From Paenibacillus lautus NBRC 15380 (lineage in GTDB: Bacteria > Bacillota > Bacilli > Paenibacillales > Paenibacillaceae), in the NCBI RefSeq assembly GCF_004000945.1, contig NZ_BIMF01000006.1, positions 186,001-250,000 of the forward strand: a DNA stretch of 64,000 bases, read 5' to 3'. The notes beneath the pieces were generated by a model. It was not told the origin of the DNA, made no database searches, and saw only the letters and a list, made by a program, of their open reading frames with translations. Below, in pieces: positions 9,171 through 18,810 of this stretch. The position numbers were made by a program, and so were the translations under genes. Every line of letters starts with the position of its first letter. The stretch's first letter is position 1.

Positions 9171-9200
9171 AGGCCAAGCAAGGTAATTCTTGCTTGGCCT
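9171..9200 (-). terminator. Hairpin downstream of selO
   Basis: Perfect 12-base arms (AGGCCAAGCAAG and its complement) around a six-base loop, 31 bp past the selO stop. The T tract is weak (TTTCATC on the minus strand), so termination may be partial. Confidence 0.6.
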
Positions 9201-9230
9201 CGTTGAGATTCTTGGAGCATTCCTGTACCC

Positions 9231-10709
9231 TTACGTCCCGCAAAAGGTTCGGTAAGGACGGGACAGCTCAGGCACGATAGCATATTCCGTCTGTTCCGGG
9301 GAATGCGCATATGGATCGGACAGCGCGTGGAGCAGCTGCTCCATCACACTGTAGTCCCCTTCCTGCTCCGCTGCTTCCAGCGCTTCCTCCACCCGATGGT
9401 TCCGCGGAATGACCGCTGGATTGCTGCTGCGCATTAATTGATGGGATTGTTCCTTTGATTCCTGCTGGCTGCCAAGTCTCGCCTGCCAGCGCTCATACCA
9501 GGAAGCCAATTCGGGTGTGCCGTTTAGAGGTGTATCCTCCAGCTTGTCAAACGTTAACGCGCGGAAGGTATTGGTATAGTCCGCCTGATGATCTTTCATC
9601 ATCGTAAGGAGATCTTCGATTAGAGATTCGTCATCCTCCTCTTCATGGAAGATTCCCAGCTTGGCTCTCATGCCTGCAAGCCATTGTTCGTGATACAGAT
9701 CGGTAAAGGTTCCGATCGCACCCTCGGCCAGCTTGACGGCCTGCTCCTCTTCTTCATGCAGCAGAGGCAGCAGGGATTCGGCCAATCTTGCGAGATTCCA
9801 AGCCGCAATATACGGCTGGTTGCCATAAGCATAGCGGCCTTGTGAATCGATGGAGCTGAATACCGTATTCGGGTCAAAGGTATCCATGAAGGCACAGGGG
9901 CCATAATCAATCGTTTCGCCGCTGAGGGTCATATTATCGGTGTTCATCACACCATGGATAAAACCAACGAGCTGCCACTTGGCGATTAGAGCGGCCTGAC
10001 GCTTGATGACCTCCTGAAGCAAGACCAGATAACGGTTGGCGCCGTCACTAAAGTCAGCCTCCGGGTAATGCCGCTGCAGAGTGTAGTCCGCCAGAATCCG
10101 CAAATCCTCGGTTGTGCCCGCTCCCCTTACATATTGAAACGTCCCCACTCTCACATGACTTGAGGCCACGCGGGTCAGAATCGCACCCGGCAGCTCTCTC
10201 TCACGAGTGACAGGCTGGCCGGTGGATACCACCGCCAGGCTGCGGGTGGTCGGAATCCCCAGCGCATGCATAGCCTCGCTGATGATATATTCGCGCAGCA
10301 TCGGACCCAGAACCGCTCGACCATCGCCTCCACGGGAGTACGGCGTCCGGCCTGAGCCCTTAAGCTGAATATCCATACGCTCACCCTGCGGCGTGATTTG
10401 TTCACCCAACAGAACCGCACGGCCGTCGCCCAGCATCGTAAAATACCCGAATTGGTGCCCGGCATATGCCTGGGCGAGCGGCTCGGCCCCCTCGGGTATC
10501 TCGTTGCCCCCGAGCATCGCTGCACCCTCTGGGCTCTTCAGCCCCTCGGCGTTTAAACCTAAAGATGCCGCCAGCGGCTCATTAAGGATTACCAACTCCG
10601 GTGAGCGCACAGGCGTGGGATCTTGTTTGGTAAAAAAGGACTCCGGCAGCTCGGCATAACTGTTGTCAAAATTCCATCCTATATCGATCATGGCTTTCTT
10701 ATGGGTCAT
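9231..10709 (-). CDS. selO: Protein adenylyltransferase SelO (YdiU family)
   Basis: A 492-residue member of the UPF0061/SelO family, pseudokinase-fold enzymes that AMPylate protein Ser/Thr/Tyr residues and protect against oxidative stress. The family core is clear: the conserved [20 protein letters not shown] block (about 117-136), the HGVMNTDNM catalytic-loop equivalent, and DYGPCAFMD as the inverted metal-binding motif. The C-terminal selenocysteine or cysteine region known in some homologues is represented by a terminal RTFCGT with a Cys. AAGGAGATCCC precedes the ATG. Stands alone. Confidence 0.93.
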   Translation of the reverse strand: MTHKKAMIDIGWNFDNSYAELPESFFTKQDPTPVRSPELVILNEPLAASLGLNAEGLKSPEGAAMLGGNEIPEGAEPLAQAYAGHQFGYFTMLGDGRAVLLGEQITPQGERMDIQLKGSGRTPYSRGGDGRAVLGPMLREYIISEAMHALGIPTTRSLAVVSTGQPVTRERELPGAILTRVASSHVRVGTFQYVRGAGTTEDLRILADYTLQRHYPEADFSDGANRYLVLLQEVIKRQAALIAKWQLVGFIHGVMNTDNMTLSGETIDYGPCAFMDTFDPNTVFSSIDSQGRYAYGNQPYIAAWNLARLAESLLPLLHEEEEQAVKLAEGAIGTFTDLYHEQWLAGMRAKLGIFHEEEDDESLIEDLLTMMKDHQADYTNTFRALTFDKLEDTPLNGTPELASWYERWQARLGSQQESKEQSHQLMRSSNPAVIPRNHRVEEALEAAEQEGDYSVMEQLLHALSDPYAHSPEQTEYAIVPELSRPYRTFCGT

Positions 10710-10840
10710 GGGATCTCCTTCTTCATGCAGGTTGATGATGACAGTATCTACTTATTATTTAAACACAAGTCGCTCTTTGTAGGGTTTACTGAAGGAAATT
10801 TATTATTCTGCTGGTTCAAATCTACGTTCCAAACCATAAA

Positions 10841-10879
10841 CTTAAAAAAATCGCTGTCGAGAATGCCTCGACAGCGATG
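10841..10879 (-). terminator. Terminator of the Bax-inhibitor gene
   Basis: ATCGCTGTCGAG and CTCGACAGCGAT arms with a five-base loop, followed on the minus strand by seven T. Confidence 0.88.
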
Positions 10880-10900
10880 TTAATCATACCAATCCGGATA

Positions 10901-11641
10901 TTAATCCCGATTCGCCAGCTTCGCCAGCAACCGGATAATTTCGATATATAACCATACGAGCGTAACCAGCAAACCGAAAGAGCCGTACCACTCCATATAT
11001 TTGGGTGCACCTTGCTGTGCTCCCTCTTCGATAAAGTTAAAATCGAGTATGAAATTCAGGGCAGCAATAATGATGATTACAACCGAAATCCCGATGCCGA
11101 TCGGGGTACTGTCATGCAGGTAAGGCACCGCCACACCGAAAAGGCCGAGAACCATACTAAACAGATATACAAGCGCAATGCCGATCGTTGCTGCAATGAT
11201 CCCCTTTTTGAAGCCTGCGGTTGCACGAATCAGACCTGTTTTATAAGCAAGCAGCATTCCGAGGAATATGCACATCGTCAGTAAAGCCGCTTGCAATGTG
11301 ATTCCGTAATACAGATATTCGTAATGAGCGGATAATGCCCCGAGGAAGAATCCCTCCACAATCGCATAGATAGGCGCCAAGTAAGGTGCTGCCTTCGGCA
11401 CAAAGCTGATGATCAGTGCCAGAACAAAGCCGCCTATTGCTCCCCCGATCATGAACGGGAATACATCATACCCGTTAAAATACATAACCCATGAAATGAC
11501 CGCTGCCCCGATCAGCAGCGCGAGCAGCATGAACGATTTATTCACCGTTCCGCCAATCGTCATCGTTTCCTGGCCGTTGTAATACCCACTCTTCTCAAAT
11601 GTTTCTTCGTTTAGTGTCGGATTTCCACTGCGCCCTATCAA
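10901..11641 (-). CDS. Bax inhibitor-1/YccA family membrane protein
   Basis: A 246-residue protein with seven predicted membrane segments after a hydrophilic N-terminus of about 30 residues. This matches the bacterial BI-1-like group with the extended N-terminal tail; members act as proton-regulated calcium leak channels or modulators of membrane proteases. The C-terminal half contains paired acidic residues in membrane helices (about residues 199 and 203, FILDFNFIEE) as in that group. Start is TTG at 11641, supported by GGGAGGC six bases upstream. Monocistronic, with its own terminator. Confidence 0.85.
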   Translation of the reverse strand: MIGRSGNPTLNEETFEKSGYYNGQETMTIGGTVNKSFMLLALLIGAAVISWVMYFNGYDVFPFMIGGAIGGFVLALIISFVPKAAPYLAPIYAIVEGFFLGALSAHYEYLYYGITLQAALLTMCIFLGMLLAYKTGLIRATAGFKKGIIAATIGIALVYLFSMVLGLFGVAVPYLHDSTPIGIGISVVIIIIAALNFILDFNFIEEGAQQGAPKYMEWYGSFGLLVTLVWLYIEIIRLLAKLANRD

Positions 11642-11760
11642 TTAAATGCCTCCCTAACTTTCTTTTTTGTATCCATTTTAGCACAGGTTGGAATATTTTA
11701 GGATACGAAAAATATTGCATTACGAATGAATTGGATATGGGACCAAACCAATGGGGGACT

Positions 11761-12123
11761 CTATGGATGAAGCCGATAAAATCCGTAGATCTGAAAGTCA
11801 TGACGATCTTCTTCTGCAACCCACACCATTAGTCTTTTTTGTGCAACACCTCGAACTTGCCTTTTGTTCCCGCAAACATCCATAAATGCAAGGATGGCTT
11901 CGTCCACTAGGTAATTTACTTTAACGATAAACAAATTGATGTAAAGGCTCCCAACGATGTTATTCATCAGACAATAAATCTCTTCACGAAGCTTTTTATT
12001 GACCTCTTCAGCTTCACGCTGAATAGATGTAAGCAATACATAATCGATTACTAAGCGCTCCCCATAGAAGTATGCTTGATTCTCATCATCCAAAGGTTCT
12101 AACAACACATTCAGATATTGCAT
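11761..12123 (-). CDS. Hypothetical protein divergent from an XRE regulator
   Basis: A 120-residue, mostly alpha-helical soluble protein; I do not recognise the family. The middle (about 25-85) is amphipathic helix rich in Leu, Ile and Val and may form a helical bundle. AAGGTG lies eight bases before the ATG. It is transcribed away from the XRE regulator at 12284 across a 160-bp AT-rich gap, the usual layout for a regulator and its target. A similar arrangement recurs at 13823-14716. Confidence 0.6.
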   Translation of the reverse strand: MQYLNVLLEPLDDENQAYFYGERLVIDYVLLTSIQREAEEVNKKLREEIYCLMNNIVGSLYINLFIVKVNYLVDEAILAFMDVCGNKRQVRGVAQKRLMVWVAEEDRHDFQIYGFYRLHP

Positions 12124-12283
12124 TCTTTGTGCACCTTATCCTTTAGCTAAAGTTAAAATTGGAGATACTTGGATGTATAAGATCATTTTAGTGTATATAA
12201 GCACTGTTTACAATGAAATATCGAATATTATATTCTGTTTGTTCCCATACTACTTCTTTAATCTGGAATAGAGGTGGTAAAAG

Positions 12284-12637
12284 ATGCTCCTGAAAATGAT
12301 AGGCGAACGAATCAAGCAGCTTAGAAAAAAACAGGGAATGACACAGGAGGAACTAGCAGAGAAGGCTGGGATTAATGCCTCTTACATAGGAACGGTAGAA
12401 CGCGGGGAACGAAATATATCCATTGAAACACTGGAAAAGATCATCGAGGGACTGGGAGTATCGTCAGCAGCTATGTTCCAGTTCCATGAGATAGAGAGTC
12501 TGGATACCGCAAGTGAGAAGGCAGCGGTCCTAGAATCCATCAGCTCGCTGCTTTATTCTCGTACATTGGCAGAAAATAAGCTGCTCTTTCGTGTACTTAA
12601 AGATATCGTGGATACGATGGATCATCGGGAGAACTAA
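12284..12637 (+). CDS. XRE-family helix-turn-helix regulator (first copy)
   Basis: A 117-residue protein with a Cro/C1-type HTH (about 4-62: IGERIKQLRKKQGMTQEE through the ERGERNIS turn) and a roughly 50-residue helical tail likely used for dimerisation. Ribosome site AGAGGTGG. It is clearly paralogous to the protein at 13823-14176: both share the pattern RI-LRK-GM/LSQE-L-EK, SYIG and ERGE-N-S. The divergent small gene at 11761 is the most likely target. Confidence 0.85.
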   Translation: MLLKMIGERIKQLRKKQGMTQEELAEKAGINASYIGTVERGERNISIETLEKIIEGLGVSSAAMFQFHEIESLDTASEKAAVLESISSLLYSRTLAENKLLFRVLKDIVDTMDHREN

Positions 12638-12663
12638 TATAAGCCCCATCTTTACATATAATA

Positions 12664-12704
12664 GAATGAAGCATCTCCTACTCAGGAGATGCTTCATTCT
12701 TTTT
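12664..12704. terminator. Terminator between convergent genes
   Basis: GAATGAAGCATCTCCT pairs perfectly with AGGAGATGCTTCATTC around four bases, then TTTT on the plus strand. It ends the XRE gene and may also act on the convergent TPR-SUKH gene. Confidence 0.85.
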
Positions 12705-12748
12705 ACGAATCCATTAGAAGTGTGATAAGTGGAAAACCCTTGCTTATG

Positions 12749-13621
12749 TTATTTTTCCAATCCGCCAATGAAAGCCTCAAAGTTCGAAGCAAGTCGGGTT
12801 ATTTTGTAATCATTAGCCTTGTCCACATGGATAACCTCGGGCTCCCCATCATTTCCGGATGAACGGTAATCGAGCATTACAACCTCGGACTGGGAAGGAC
12901 AATCGCAAATGACCACGCCAATCTCAGGGTATCCGCCATTCTCGATCATATAGCGGCTGCCCAAGCTTCCGCACAATGACTTTTTCTTCTCTCGTCCAAT
13001 GCCCAAAATGCCTGTGATTTCAATATAATCCTGCGCTCCATCCCCGATAGGAAACTTCCGGTTCCGGGGAATCCCGCCATTATGTAATTTCATTGCGTGA
13101 ATATAAGATGCTGGCAGCTTGAAGACCAGTGCTTCCTCCACGGATTCAATCAATTCATCCGTAGGCGGAGCCAACACGTATTGGTCTGCCTCAAGCGCGC
13201 TATCATCCCAGAAATTCAGTACGTCAGGATCTGTATAGGACACGGCAGTGGACTCCTTAACAGGTTTCGGAGCGGTTTTGTTCCGAATCCATTCCAGAAA
13301 CTCCAGCGTATCCTCATCTCCCGGATCTAAATGATCGGCCACTTCAAACGCTTTCCGAGCATCTTCATACCGCTCCAAATAGTAATAAGCAAGGCCAATG
13401 CGGTAATGCCACAAGGGATCATCCTTGCCCTCTTCTTGAATGGATAGGAATTGCTCAACCGCCTCTTCATAACGTTCGAGATTGTTCAACGCTCTGCCCA
13501 AGTGACTGATCAGCTCATAATCCCGCTCTTCCTCAGGAATCTCCGTAATCGCATCTACGATCTCTTCAAACTCGTCCTCTTCGTGCCACTCTTCCAGCTG
13601 CTCCAAAAGCTCCTCACTCAT
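12749..13621 (-). CDS. TPR and SMI1/KNR4 (SUKH) domain protein
   Basis: A 290-residue soluble acidic protein. The first third (about 1-110) holds two to three tetratricopeptide-like repeats (for example ALNNLERYEEAVEQFLSI and GLAYYYLERYEDARKAFEV). The remainder (about 155-290) has the SUKH pattern: ELIESVEEALVFKLPASY, a HNGG turn and a late DYRSSGNDGEPEVIHV strand. SUKH proteins are often immunity proteins for contact-dependent toxins, but many chromosomal stand-alone copies have no toxin partner and none is seen here. GGGAGGC precedes the ATG. Confidence 0.8.
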   Translation of the reverse strand: MSEELLEQLEEWHEEDEFEEIVDAITEIPEEERDYELISHLGRALNNLERYEEAVEQFLSIQEEGKDDPLWHYRIGLAYYYLERYEDARKAFEVADHLDPGDEDTLEFLEWIRNKTAPKPVKESTAVSYTDPDVLNFWDDSALEADQYVLAPPTDELIESVEEALVFKLPASYIHAMKLHNGGIPRNRKFPIGDGAQDYIEITGILGIGREKKKSLCGSLGSRYMIENGGYPEIGVVICDCPSQSEVVMLDYRSSGNDGEPEVIHVDKANDYKITRLASNFEAFIGGLEK

Positions 13622-13822
13622 CGTTCATGCCTCCCACTCTAATCATCCTTTCTGAGATTATACCATTCCAGCATGGCCCTCTCCAGCATGGAAGACTGGA
13701 GCACTTGCAATACAGATAAACTTAATGATGTTTAGGGATTTGTTCAATGGCAGTGTTACGGGAAGAGCAGCGTTATAATAGTTCAGCCCATATTAACCGC
13801 CAGCATGAAGTCGTGAAATAAT

Positions 13823-14176
13823 CTATGTAGATGCGTTACCTCTTAAAATTTCTCTCAGCACATTTTTGGCCAAACGCAGCTTCTCATCATTGGCTTCATG
13901 AAGTAATCCAACAATATCTTGAATATCACTCTCCGTAGAGGTAACCAAGAACTCTTCATCCACATATGCAAATAGCTGAATCAAACTGACATCAAGAGCC
14001 CCAGCAATCTTATACAAATTTAATAACGATACATTCTTTTCCCCACGTTCAATCTGTCCTATATATGAAAAATGAAATCCACCCTTCTCACCAAGTGCTT
14101 CTTGCGACAAGCCTTTCTCCTTGCGTAGAGCACGTATCCGGGTTCCTACAAGCTTTAATATTTCCTTATCTATCAC
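13823..14176 (-). CDS. XRE-family helix-turn-helix regulator (second copy)
   Basis: About 117 residues, with a Cro/C1-type HTH over the first 65 residues and a helical C-terminal tail, paralogous to 12284-12637. I prefer the GTG at 14176 to the GTG at 14185 because AAGAGGTGA lies at proper spacing for 14176 and would overlap 14185. It is divergent from the HEPN-like gene at 14318, mirroring the first XRE/small-gene pair. Confidence 0.82.
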   Translation of the reverse strand: MIDKEILKLVGTRIRALRKEKGLSQEALGEKGGFHFSYIGQIERGEKNVSLLNLYKIAGALDVSLIQLFAYVDEEFLVTSTESDIQDIVGLLHEANDEKLRLAKNVLREILRGNAST

Positions 14177-14317
14177 GGCATTCACCTCTTCATGTCAAAA
14201 GTGTAGACAAGTTTCATCGAGGCAAACACCAAACAATAAATATTATTATTTAAATTAATATCTATAAGTATTAAAATGTATATAACACTTCCCTTTTTCC
14301 GTTAGGAGGCAGCCGCT

Positions 14318-14716
14318 ATGGAGAATAGTTTACATCATATAATAAAAGATTATTGTCAACTTGCTAAATATCATATGAAATTAGCTCATATCATGAGAAA
14401 TCACAATCGATTCATGACATCCCTCATCCTTTGTCATTCTGCTCTCATGCCCATGATCCGAGCTCTATTTATTAATAAGAACAAAACACTACCCAGCTCA
14501 GAGCTGACACTAGTTGATCTTTTGCAACTATTACATACGGACTATAACCCCGGGCTTGAAATCGTGGTATTTGTTAGCAAGTTAAATTTTATAATTTATG
14601 AGGATCAGCAGAGTTTAGAAGTCATGAAGGAAGAAGATATAGATCGGCTGATAAAAAGAACAGAAGAGGTTTTAAGGGAATTATGTAGGAGAATAAAAGA
14701 AAAACCAAAACACTGA
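14318..14716 (+). CDS. Small HEPN-like helical protein
   Basis: A 132-residue all-alpha protein. The pattern of a first helix with YCQLAKYHMKLAHIM, a second with SLILCHSALMPMIRALF, a SELTLVDLLQLL turn and a final charged helix resembles HEPN-domain proteins. The RNase motif R-x4-6-H of HEPN toxins is not visible, so a ribonuclease role is not supported. It has a strong TAGGAGG ribosome site and is divergent from the XRE regulator at 13823. No nucleotidyltransferase (MNT) partner adjoins. The assignment is by helix pattern only. Confidence 0.5.
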   Translation: MENSLHHIIKDYCQLAKYHMKLAHIMRNHNRFMTSLILCHSALMPMIRALFINKNKTLPSSELTLVDLLQLLHTDYNPGLEIVVFVSKLNFIIYEDQQSLEVMKEEDIDRLIKRTEEVLRELCRRIKEKPKH

Positions 14717-14788
14717 CATAACGCCGTCAGTCATCGCAGCTCATAATAGCTATAAAACCAACCATAACGGGTTATAGGAGGAAAATAA

Positions 14789-15226
14789 ATGATGAGCACA
14801 CACCCAACATTGCGAGGATTTGCGACCATCAGTTACTGGGCGGACGATATGGAAGCGGCAAAGGCTTGGTATTCGAATCTGCTGGGTATAACACCTTATT
14901 TCGAACGTTCGGGACCCGGTGGTCAACTGGCCTATGCCGAATTTCGGATTGGAGACTACCAGCACGAGCTGGGTCTCATCGATCGCCGTTTTGCCCCTGC
15001 ACAACCAACGTCCGGCCCCGGCGGAGCGATCATGTACTGGCATGTCGACGATATAGAAGCCACCCTCAGTCAATTAAAATCCATGGGTGCCGTAGAGTAC
15101 GAACCTCTCGTACACCGGGGAGAAGGATTCATCACGGCATCCGTCACGGATCCATTCGGCAACGTGCTGGGAATTATGTACAATGCTCATTATTTAGAGA
15201 TAGTGAATTCACGAAGCCGGGGGTGA
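14789..15226 (+). CDS. VOC/glyoxalase superfamily protein
   Basis: A 145-residue single vicinal-oxygen-chelate domain pair (beta-alpha-beta-beta-beta twice): first module around ISYWADDMEAAKAWYSNLLG, second around MYWHVDDIEATLSQLKSMGA and ending in DPFGNVLGIMYN, the classic family ending. Members are metal enzymes such as glyoxalases, dioxygenases or antibiotic-binding proteins; the specific role is not evident. TAGGAGG gives a strong start at 14789, with a second ATG in tandem. A decayed YdeI-family gene begins 8 bp downstream and may once have been in the same operon. Confidence 0.85.
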   Translation: MMSTHPTLRGFATISYWADDMEAAKAWYSNLLGITPYFERSGPGGQLAYAEFRIGDYQHELGLIDRRFAPAQPTSGPGGAIMYWHVDDIEATLSQLKSMGAVEYEPLVHRGEGFITASVTDPFGNVLGIMYNAHYLEIVNSRSRG

Positions 15227-15234
15227 CCCAAAAC

Positions 15235-15607
15235 ATGGAAATCGATAAGACGGTACACGTGCAGACTCGGCAGGATTGGCGGAAGTGGTTAAGCGATCAT
15301 CACCGTAAGCTGAAGATTATTGTTGGTTGATCATAACGAATCCTTTCGTAAATTATCTGGATTTGGTTAAAGAAGCCTTATGTTTTGGCTGGATGGACAG
15401 CACACGCAAAAAAATGGATGCCACGCATACAGCACAACGATTCTCGCCCAGGAAGGCAACTGGTCAGAGCTCAATAAAGAGCGTGTCCGACGGTTAGATC
15501 GATTAGGCTTCATGACGGAAGCAGGAAAGAAAGGATTGCCTGATATAAGGACCGAATCTTTTATACGTTGTGTATTCATCAACCGATTTGCGGTTATAGT
15601 TATCTAA
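15235..15607 (+). pseudogene. Decayed YdeI/OmpD-associated family gene
   Basis: Pieces of one YdeI/OmpD-associated-type protein appear in order but in different frames. They are an N-terminus with TRQDWRKWLSDHH (15235-15330, ends in TGA), a core with VNYLDLVKEALCFGWMDS and AQRFSPRK (about 15348-15455), then GNWSELNKERVRRLDRLGFM (within 15380-15607). At least two frameshifts separate them, and the normal C-terminus is lost after LPDI. The family includes proteins tied to bacteriocin and peptide tolerance. The frame changes are seen directly; the family match is by recall of conserved blocks. Confidence 0.8.
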
Positions 15608-15736
15608 GGGCTTTTTCGTTCATGAATGTACCGATCCATATCATTGGATTCAGATTATAATGGATGAGTATATGATAGATGTACGGTGGAAGTCTGTATA
15701 TATAGATATTCGAATATAACGTAGAAGAGGTTAAAG

Positions 15737-17182
15737 ATGAGTGAGAAGCATTTTACAGATTATCCTTTAAGTGAAGAGATTGTGAGAGCGCTCCATAGTT
15801 TGGGCTATGAGACACCAACAGAGGTTCAGACAAAAGTCATTCCTGTTGTGCTTAAGAAGAAGGATCTTGTTGTTAAATCGCAAACCGGCAGCGGCAAAAC
15901 AGCTGCCTATGGAATTCCGCTCTGCGAGCTAGTGGATTGGAACGAGAATAAGCCGCAGGCATTAATATTAGCGCCAACCCGCGAACTTGCGTTACAAGTC
16001 AACGAAGACATTACGAATATTGGGCGCTTTAAGCGGATTAAGGCGACCCCTCTTTTTGGGAAGCATCCTTTTCATATCCAAAAGGCCGAGTTAAAACAAA
16101 GAACGCATATCGTTGTAGGTACACCTGGGCGTGTGCTGGACCATATTGAACGCGGCACGCTATCGCTAGAGCGGATGGCCTATCTCGTTATTGATGAAGC
16201 CGATGAGATGCTGAATATGGGCTTTATTGAGCAAGTTCAGTCGATCATTCAAGCCCTGCCTCGTAACAGGGTTACCCTGTTATTCTCCGCTACGTTTCCT
16301 GAGGATGTGGCCAAGCTGGCACGCAAATATATGGACAATCCTGCCCAAATAGAGATCGAGGCGAGCGGCATTACGACGGCAACGATTGAACACGCTCTTA
16401 TTCAGGTGAAGGAGGCGGACAAGCTGGCATTGCTTCAGGATCTACTCATTGTTGAGAGTCCTGATAGCTGCATTGTTTTCTGCCGTACACAGGAGCATGT
16501 GGACAACCTATTCAGAGAAATGGCTAATCTCGGTTACTCATGTGATCGTATTCACGGTGGGATGGAGCAGGAAGAGCGATTCGAGGTCATGCATGCGTTC
16601 AGAAGGGGACAATTCCGTTACTTGATTGCGACCGATGTAGCCGCCAGGGGTATCGATATCTCGAATATTACCCATGTTATCAATTACGATATTCCACTTG
16701 AAAAAGAAAGCTATGTTCATCGGACGGGACGTACAGGTCGTGCAGGCAAGACGGGTAAAGCGATTACCCTCGTCACGCCGAAGGATCTCAAACGATTAGC
16801 CGAGATTGAGACGTATATTGGATTCGCGATTCCGAAAATAAAAGCTCCCTCCGAACAGGAAGTGGATCGCCATAGAGAAGATTTTGAACAGAAACTAAAA
16901 TTTAAGCCTGAACCGAAAAAAGATAAGCGCGAGCAATTAAACAAGCAAATTATGAAGCTTAACTTCAATGGCGGCAAGAAGAAAAAGCTAAGAGCCGTAG
17001 ACTTTGTCGGGACGATTGCCAAGCTTGACGGGGTAACTGCAGACGATATTGGGATTATTACGATCCACGATTTTGTGACGGATGTAGAGATTCTGAATGG
17101 CAAGGGACCTCTTGTGCTTGAAATGATGAAAAACACGACGGTAAAAGGCAAACTGTTAAAGGTGCGCCAAGGGAATAAATAA
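15737..17182 (+). CDS. dbpA: DEAD-box ATP-dependent RNA helicase DbpA (YxiN type)
   Basis: A 481-residue helicase with every core motif: [29 protein letters not shown] and HRTGRTGR. The last 75 or so residues form the RRM-like DbpA RNA-binding domain that recognises hairpin 92 of 23S rRNA, so the protein acts in late 50S ribosome assembly. A basic linker (about 385-412, rich in Lys) joins the two parts. Length and order match Bacillus YxiN closely. AGAAGAGG precedes the ATG. Monocistronic. Confidence 0.93.
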   Translation: MSEKHFTDYPLSEEIVRALHSLGYETPTEVQTKVIPVVLKKKDLVVKSQTGSGKTAAYGIPLCELVDWNENKPQALILAPTRELALQVNEDITNIGRFKRIKATPLFGKHPFHIQKAELKQRTHIVVGTPGRVLDHIERGTLSLERMAYLVIDEADEMLNMGFIEQVQSIIQALPRNRVTLLFSATFPEDVAKLARKYMDNPAQIEIEASGITTATIEHALIQVKEADKLALLQDLLIVESPDSCIVFCRTQEHVDNLFREMANLGYSCDRIHGGMEQEERFEVMHAFRRGQFRYLIATDVAARGIDISNITHVINYDIPLEKESYVHRTGRTGRAGKTGKAITLVTPKDLKRLAEIETYIGFAIPKIKAPSEQEVDRHREDFEQKLKFKPEPKKDKREQLNKQIMKLNFNGGKKKKLRAVDFVGTIAKLDGVTADDIGIITIHDFVTDVEILNGKGPLVLEMMKNTTVKGKLLKVRQGNK

Positions 17183-17201
17183 AAAGTTGAATTTGTCATA
17201 A

Positions 17202-17238
17202 CAAGGGTGATCTTAACATTGTGCTGAGGTCACCCTTC
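17202..17238 (+). terminator. Weak terminator after dbpA
   Basis: AAGGGTGA and TCACCCTT arms around a 19-base loop, followed by a mixed CTGTATT tail. Moderate support only. Confidence 0.45.
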
Positions 17239-17655
17239 TGTATTGCACCCGTGTAATCATTTATTTTAACAAATTTTTACAATTGATAGTCATATAGGAT
17301 TAACAGAAAAATTTAGATACTGCTCAACTCTCCTACGTAATTTTGATCATCAGACAGCGGCTTTGGTTCAGATACGACGTACATGACCACTCCTCCTATT
17401 TTCAAGCAGATTTTCTTCCGCCAATGAACCTCGATTGGCATGGTCCTAAGCTGATTGGGTGCGGCAGCAACGGCTTCTCCCATTATTCCATAATTTTCAA
17501 ATGGTGACGATATCCCCTTTTCCGCTCGCCCGATTCCCTTCCCATATTTATGACACGTGTCATAAGGATCTCTTTACAGGTGTGAATGTTGCGTCAAACG
17601 GATCGATTCTACAATGAAACTACAAGAGAACCTAAGATGAAAGAGGGATACGGAG
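17239..17655. other. Intergenic region, 417 bp, upstream of the DUF418 operon
   Basis: No gene is convincing here. It contains the 18-bp palindrome listed separately, about 90 bp before the DUF418 start, and an AT-rich stretch at 17258-17320. Confidence 0.5.
17548..17565. promoter_or_regulatory. Perfect 18-bp palindromic operator candidate
   Basis: TTATGACACGTGTCATAA is a perfect inverted repeat with no spacer. It is the size and form of a TetR- or MarR-family operator. No such regulator is encoded next to it; the downstream operon carries a LuxR-type response regulator, which may or may not bind here. Confidence 0.55.
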
Positions 17656-18792
17656 ATGGAACAACGAAAGGACAGAATTCGCCTGCTGGACATTTTGCGA
17701 GGCTTTGCGATCCTCGGAACGCTCGGGACGAATATTTGGATCTTCGCGCATGCGGGGGACCTTCGCTACATTACCACCTTTGATCAATCTGGCTGGTGGG
17801 GAGCGGACGAACTTCTCCGGATGGTCGTCTTGTTCCTGGTGAATGGGAAGCTGCTCGGACTGCTGACCATCATGTTCGGCGTCGGCCTGGAAATGAAGTA
17901 TCGGCAGGCCAAGCGCAAGGGAAAACCGTGGCCGGGCGTTTATTTGTGGGCGGTCCTGTTTTTGATCCTTGAAGGCCTGCTGCATTTTATATTGGTCATG
18001 GAGTATGACATCTTAATGAGTTATGGAGTTACCGCCATCATTGCGGCCTTTATCGTAAGGGGCGGCGACCGGCTCATTGCCCGCACGATGAACGTGATCG
18101 GCAGCGTCTTCGTCATCGCGATCCTCGCCCTTGCGGGGCTGATGCTGGCGAGCGGCGCAAAGGTATCGCTGGGCAGTTTTTATGATGTCGCTGTTCTTTA
18201 TCAGGAAGGCACTTGGTTGGAGCAAGTTGGGTACCGGCTGGCGAATTTTCTCCCGCTGCGAGCGGAGGCCATCCTCGTCATCCCGACGAACGTGTTTCTG
18301 TTCCTGCTGGGCGTTCGCTTCATGCGCGCAGGCGTATTCACTCCGGACGAGAACGGCAAAAGGCTGCGGAAAAGGCTATTCAAGCTGGGCATATATGTCG
18401 GCGTGCCGCTCAACCTGCTCATATTCGTTCCCGGCGGCGCTTTCGATTTACCGGTGCGCTATTTATTCGCCCCGCTGATGTCCATGGGGTATATAGCAAT
18501 CATCGCGAGAATGATACAATATGCGAAATGGGAATGGCTGTGGCTCCGTCTGGAAAACGTCGGAAAAATGTCGCTGAGCTGCTACGTGCTCCAGAACATC
18601 ATCGCATCAGCCGTCTTCTACGGCTGGGGCTTAGGGCTTGCCGGCAAGCTGAATTCGGCCGAGGTCATCGCCGTCTGGCTGCTGATCTCCGCACTTCAGC
18701 TCGGCGTGGCGTCCCTTTGGCTTCGCGGCTTCAAGCTGGGGCCTATGGAGACCGTCCGCAAACAGGCAGTAGGCTTATTCGAATCAAAATAG
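17656..18792 (+). CDS. DUF418 family membrane protein
   Basis: A 378-residue polytopic protein with about nine to ten hydrophobic segments. The N-terminal RIRLLDILRGFAILGTL and the C-terminal GKMSLSCYVLQN/GPMETVWR-like ending (here GPMETVRK) are diagnostic of DUF418 proteins, which share a fold with acyltransferase 3 proteins and are often called YeiB-like. Function is unknown. It precedes a histidine kinase by 18 bp and so belongs to a three-gene unit with a two-component system; this suggests a role in sensing or responding to an envelope signal. Confidence 0.82.
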   Translation: MEQRKDRIRLLDILRGFAILGTLGTNIWIFAHAGDLRYITTFDQSGWWGADELLRMVVLFLVNGKLLGLLTIMFGVGLEMKYRQAKRKGKPWPGVYLWAVLFLILEGLLHFILVMEYDILMSYGVTAIIAAFIVRGGDRLIARTMNVIGSVFVIAILALAGLMLASGAKVSLGSFYDVAVLYQEGTWLEQVGYRLANFLPLRAEAILVIPTNVFLFLLGVRFMRAGVFTPDENGKRLRKRLFKLGIYVGVPLNLLIFVPGGAFDLPVRYLFAPLMSMGYIAIIARMIQYAKWEWLWLRLENVGKMSLSCYVLQNIIASAVFYGWGLGLAGKLNSAEVIAVWLLISALQLGVASLWLRGFKLGPMETVRKQAVGLFESK

Positions 18793-18810
18793 CCGGATTG
18801 GGGGCTAGAT

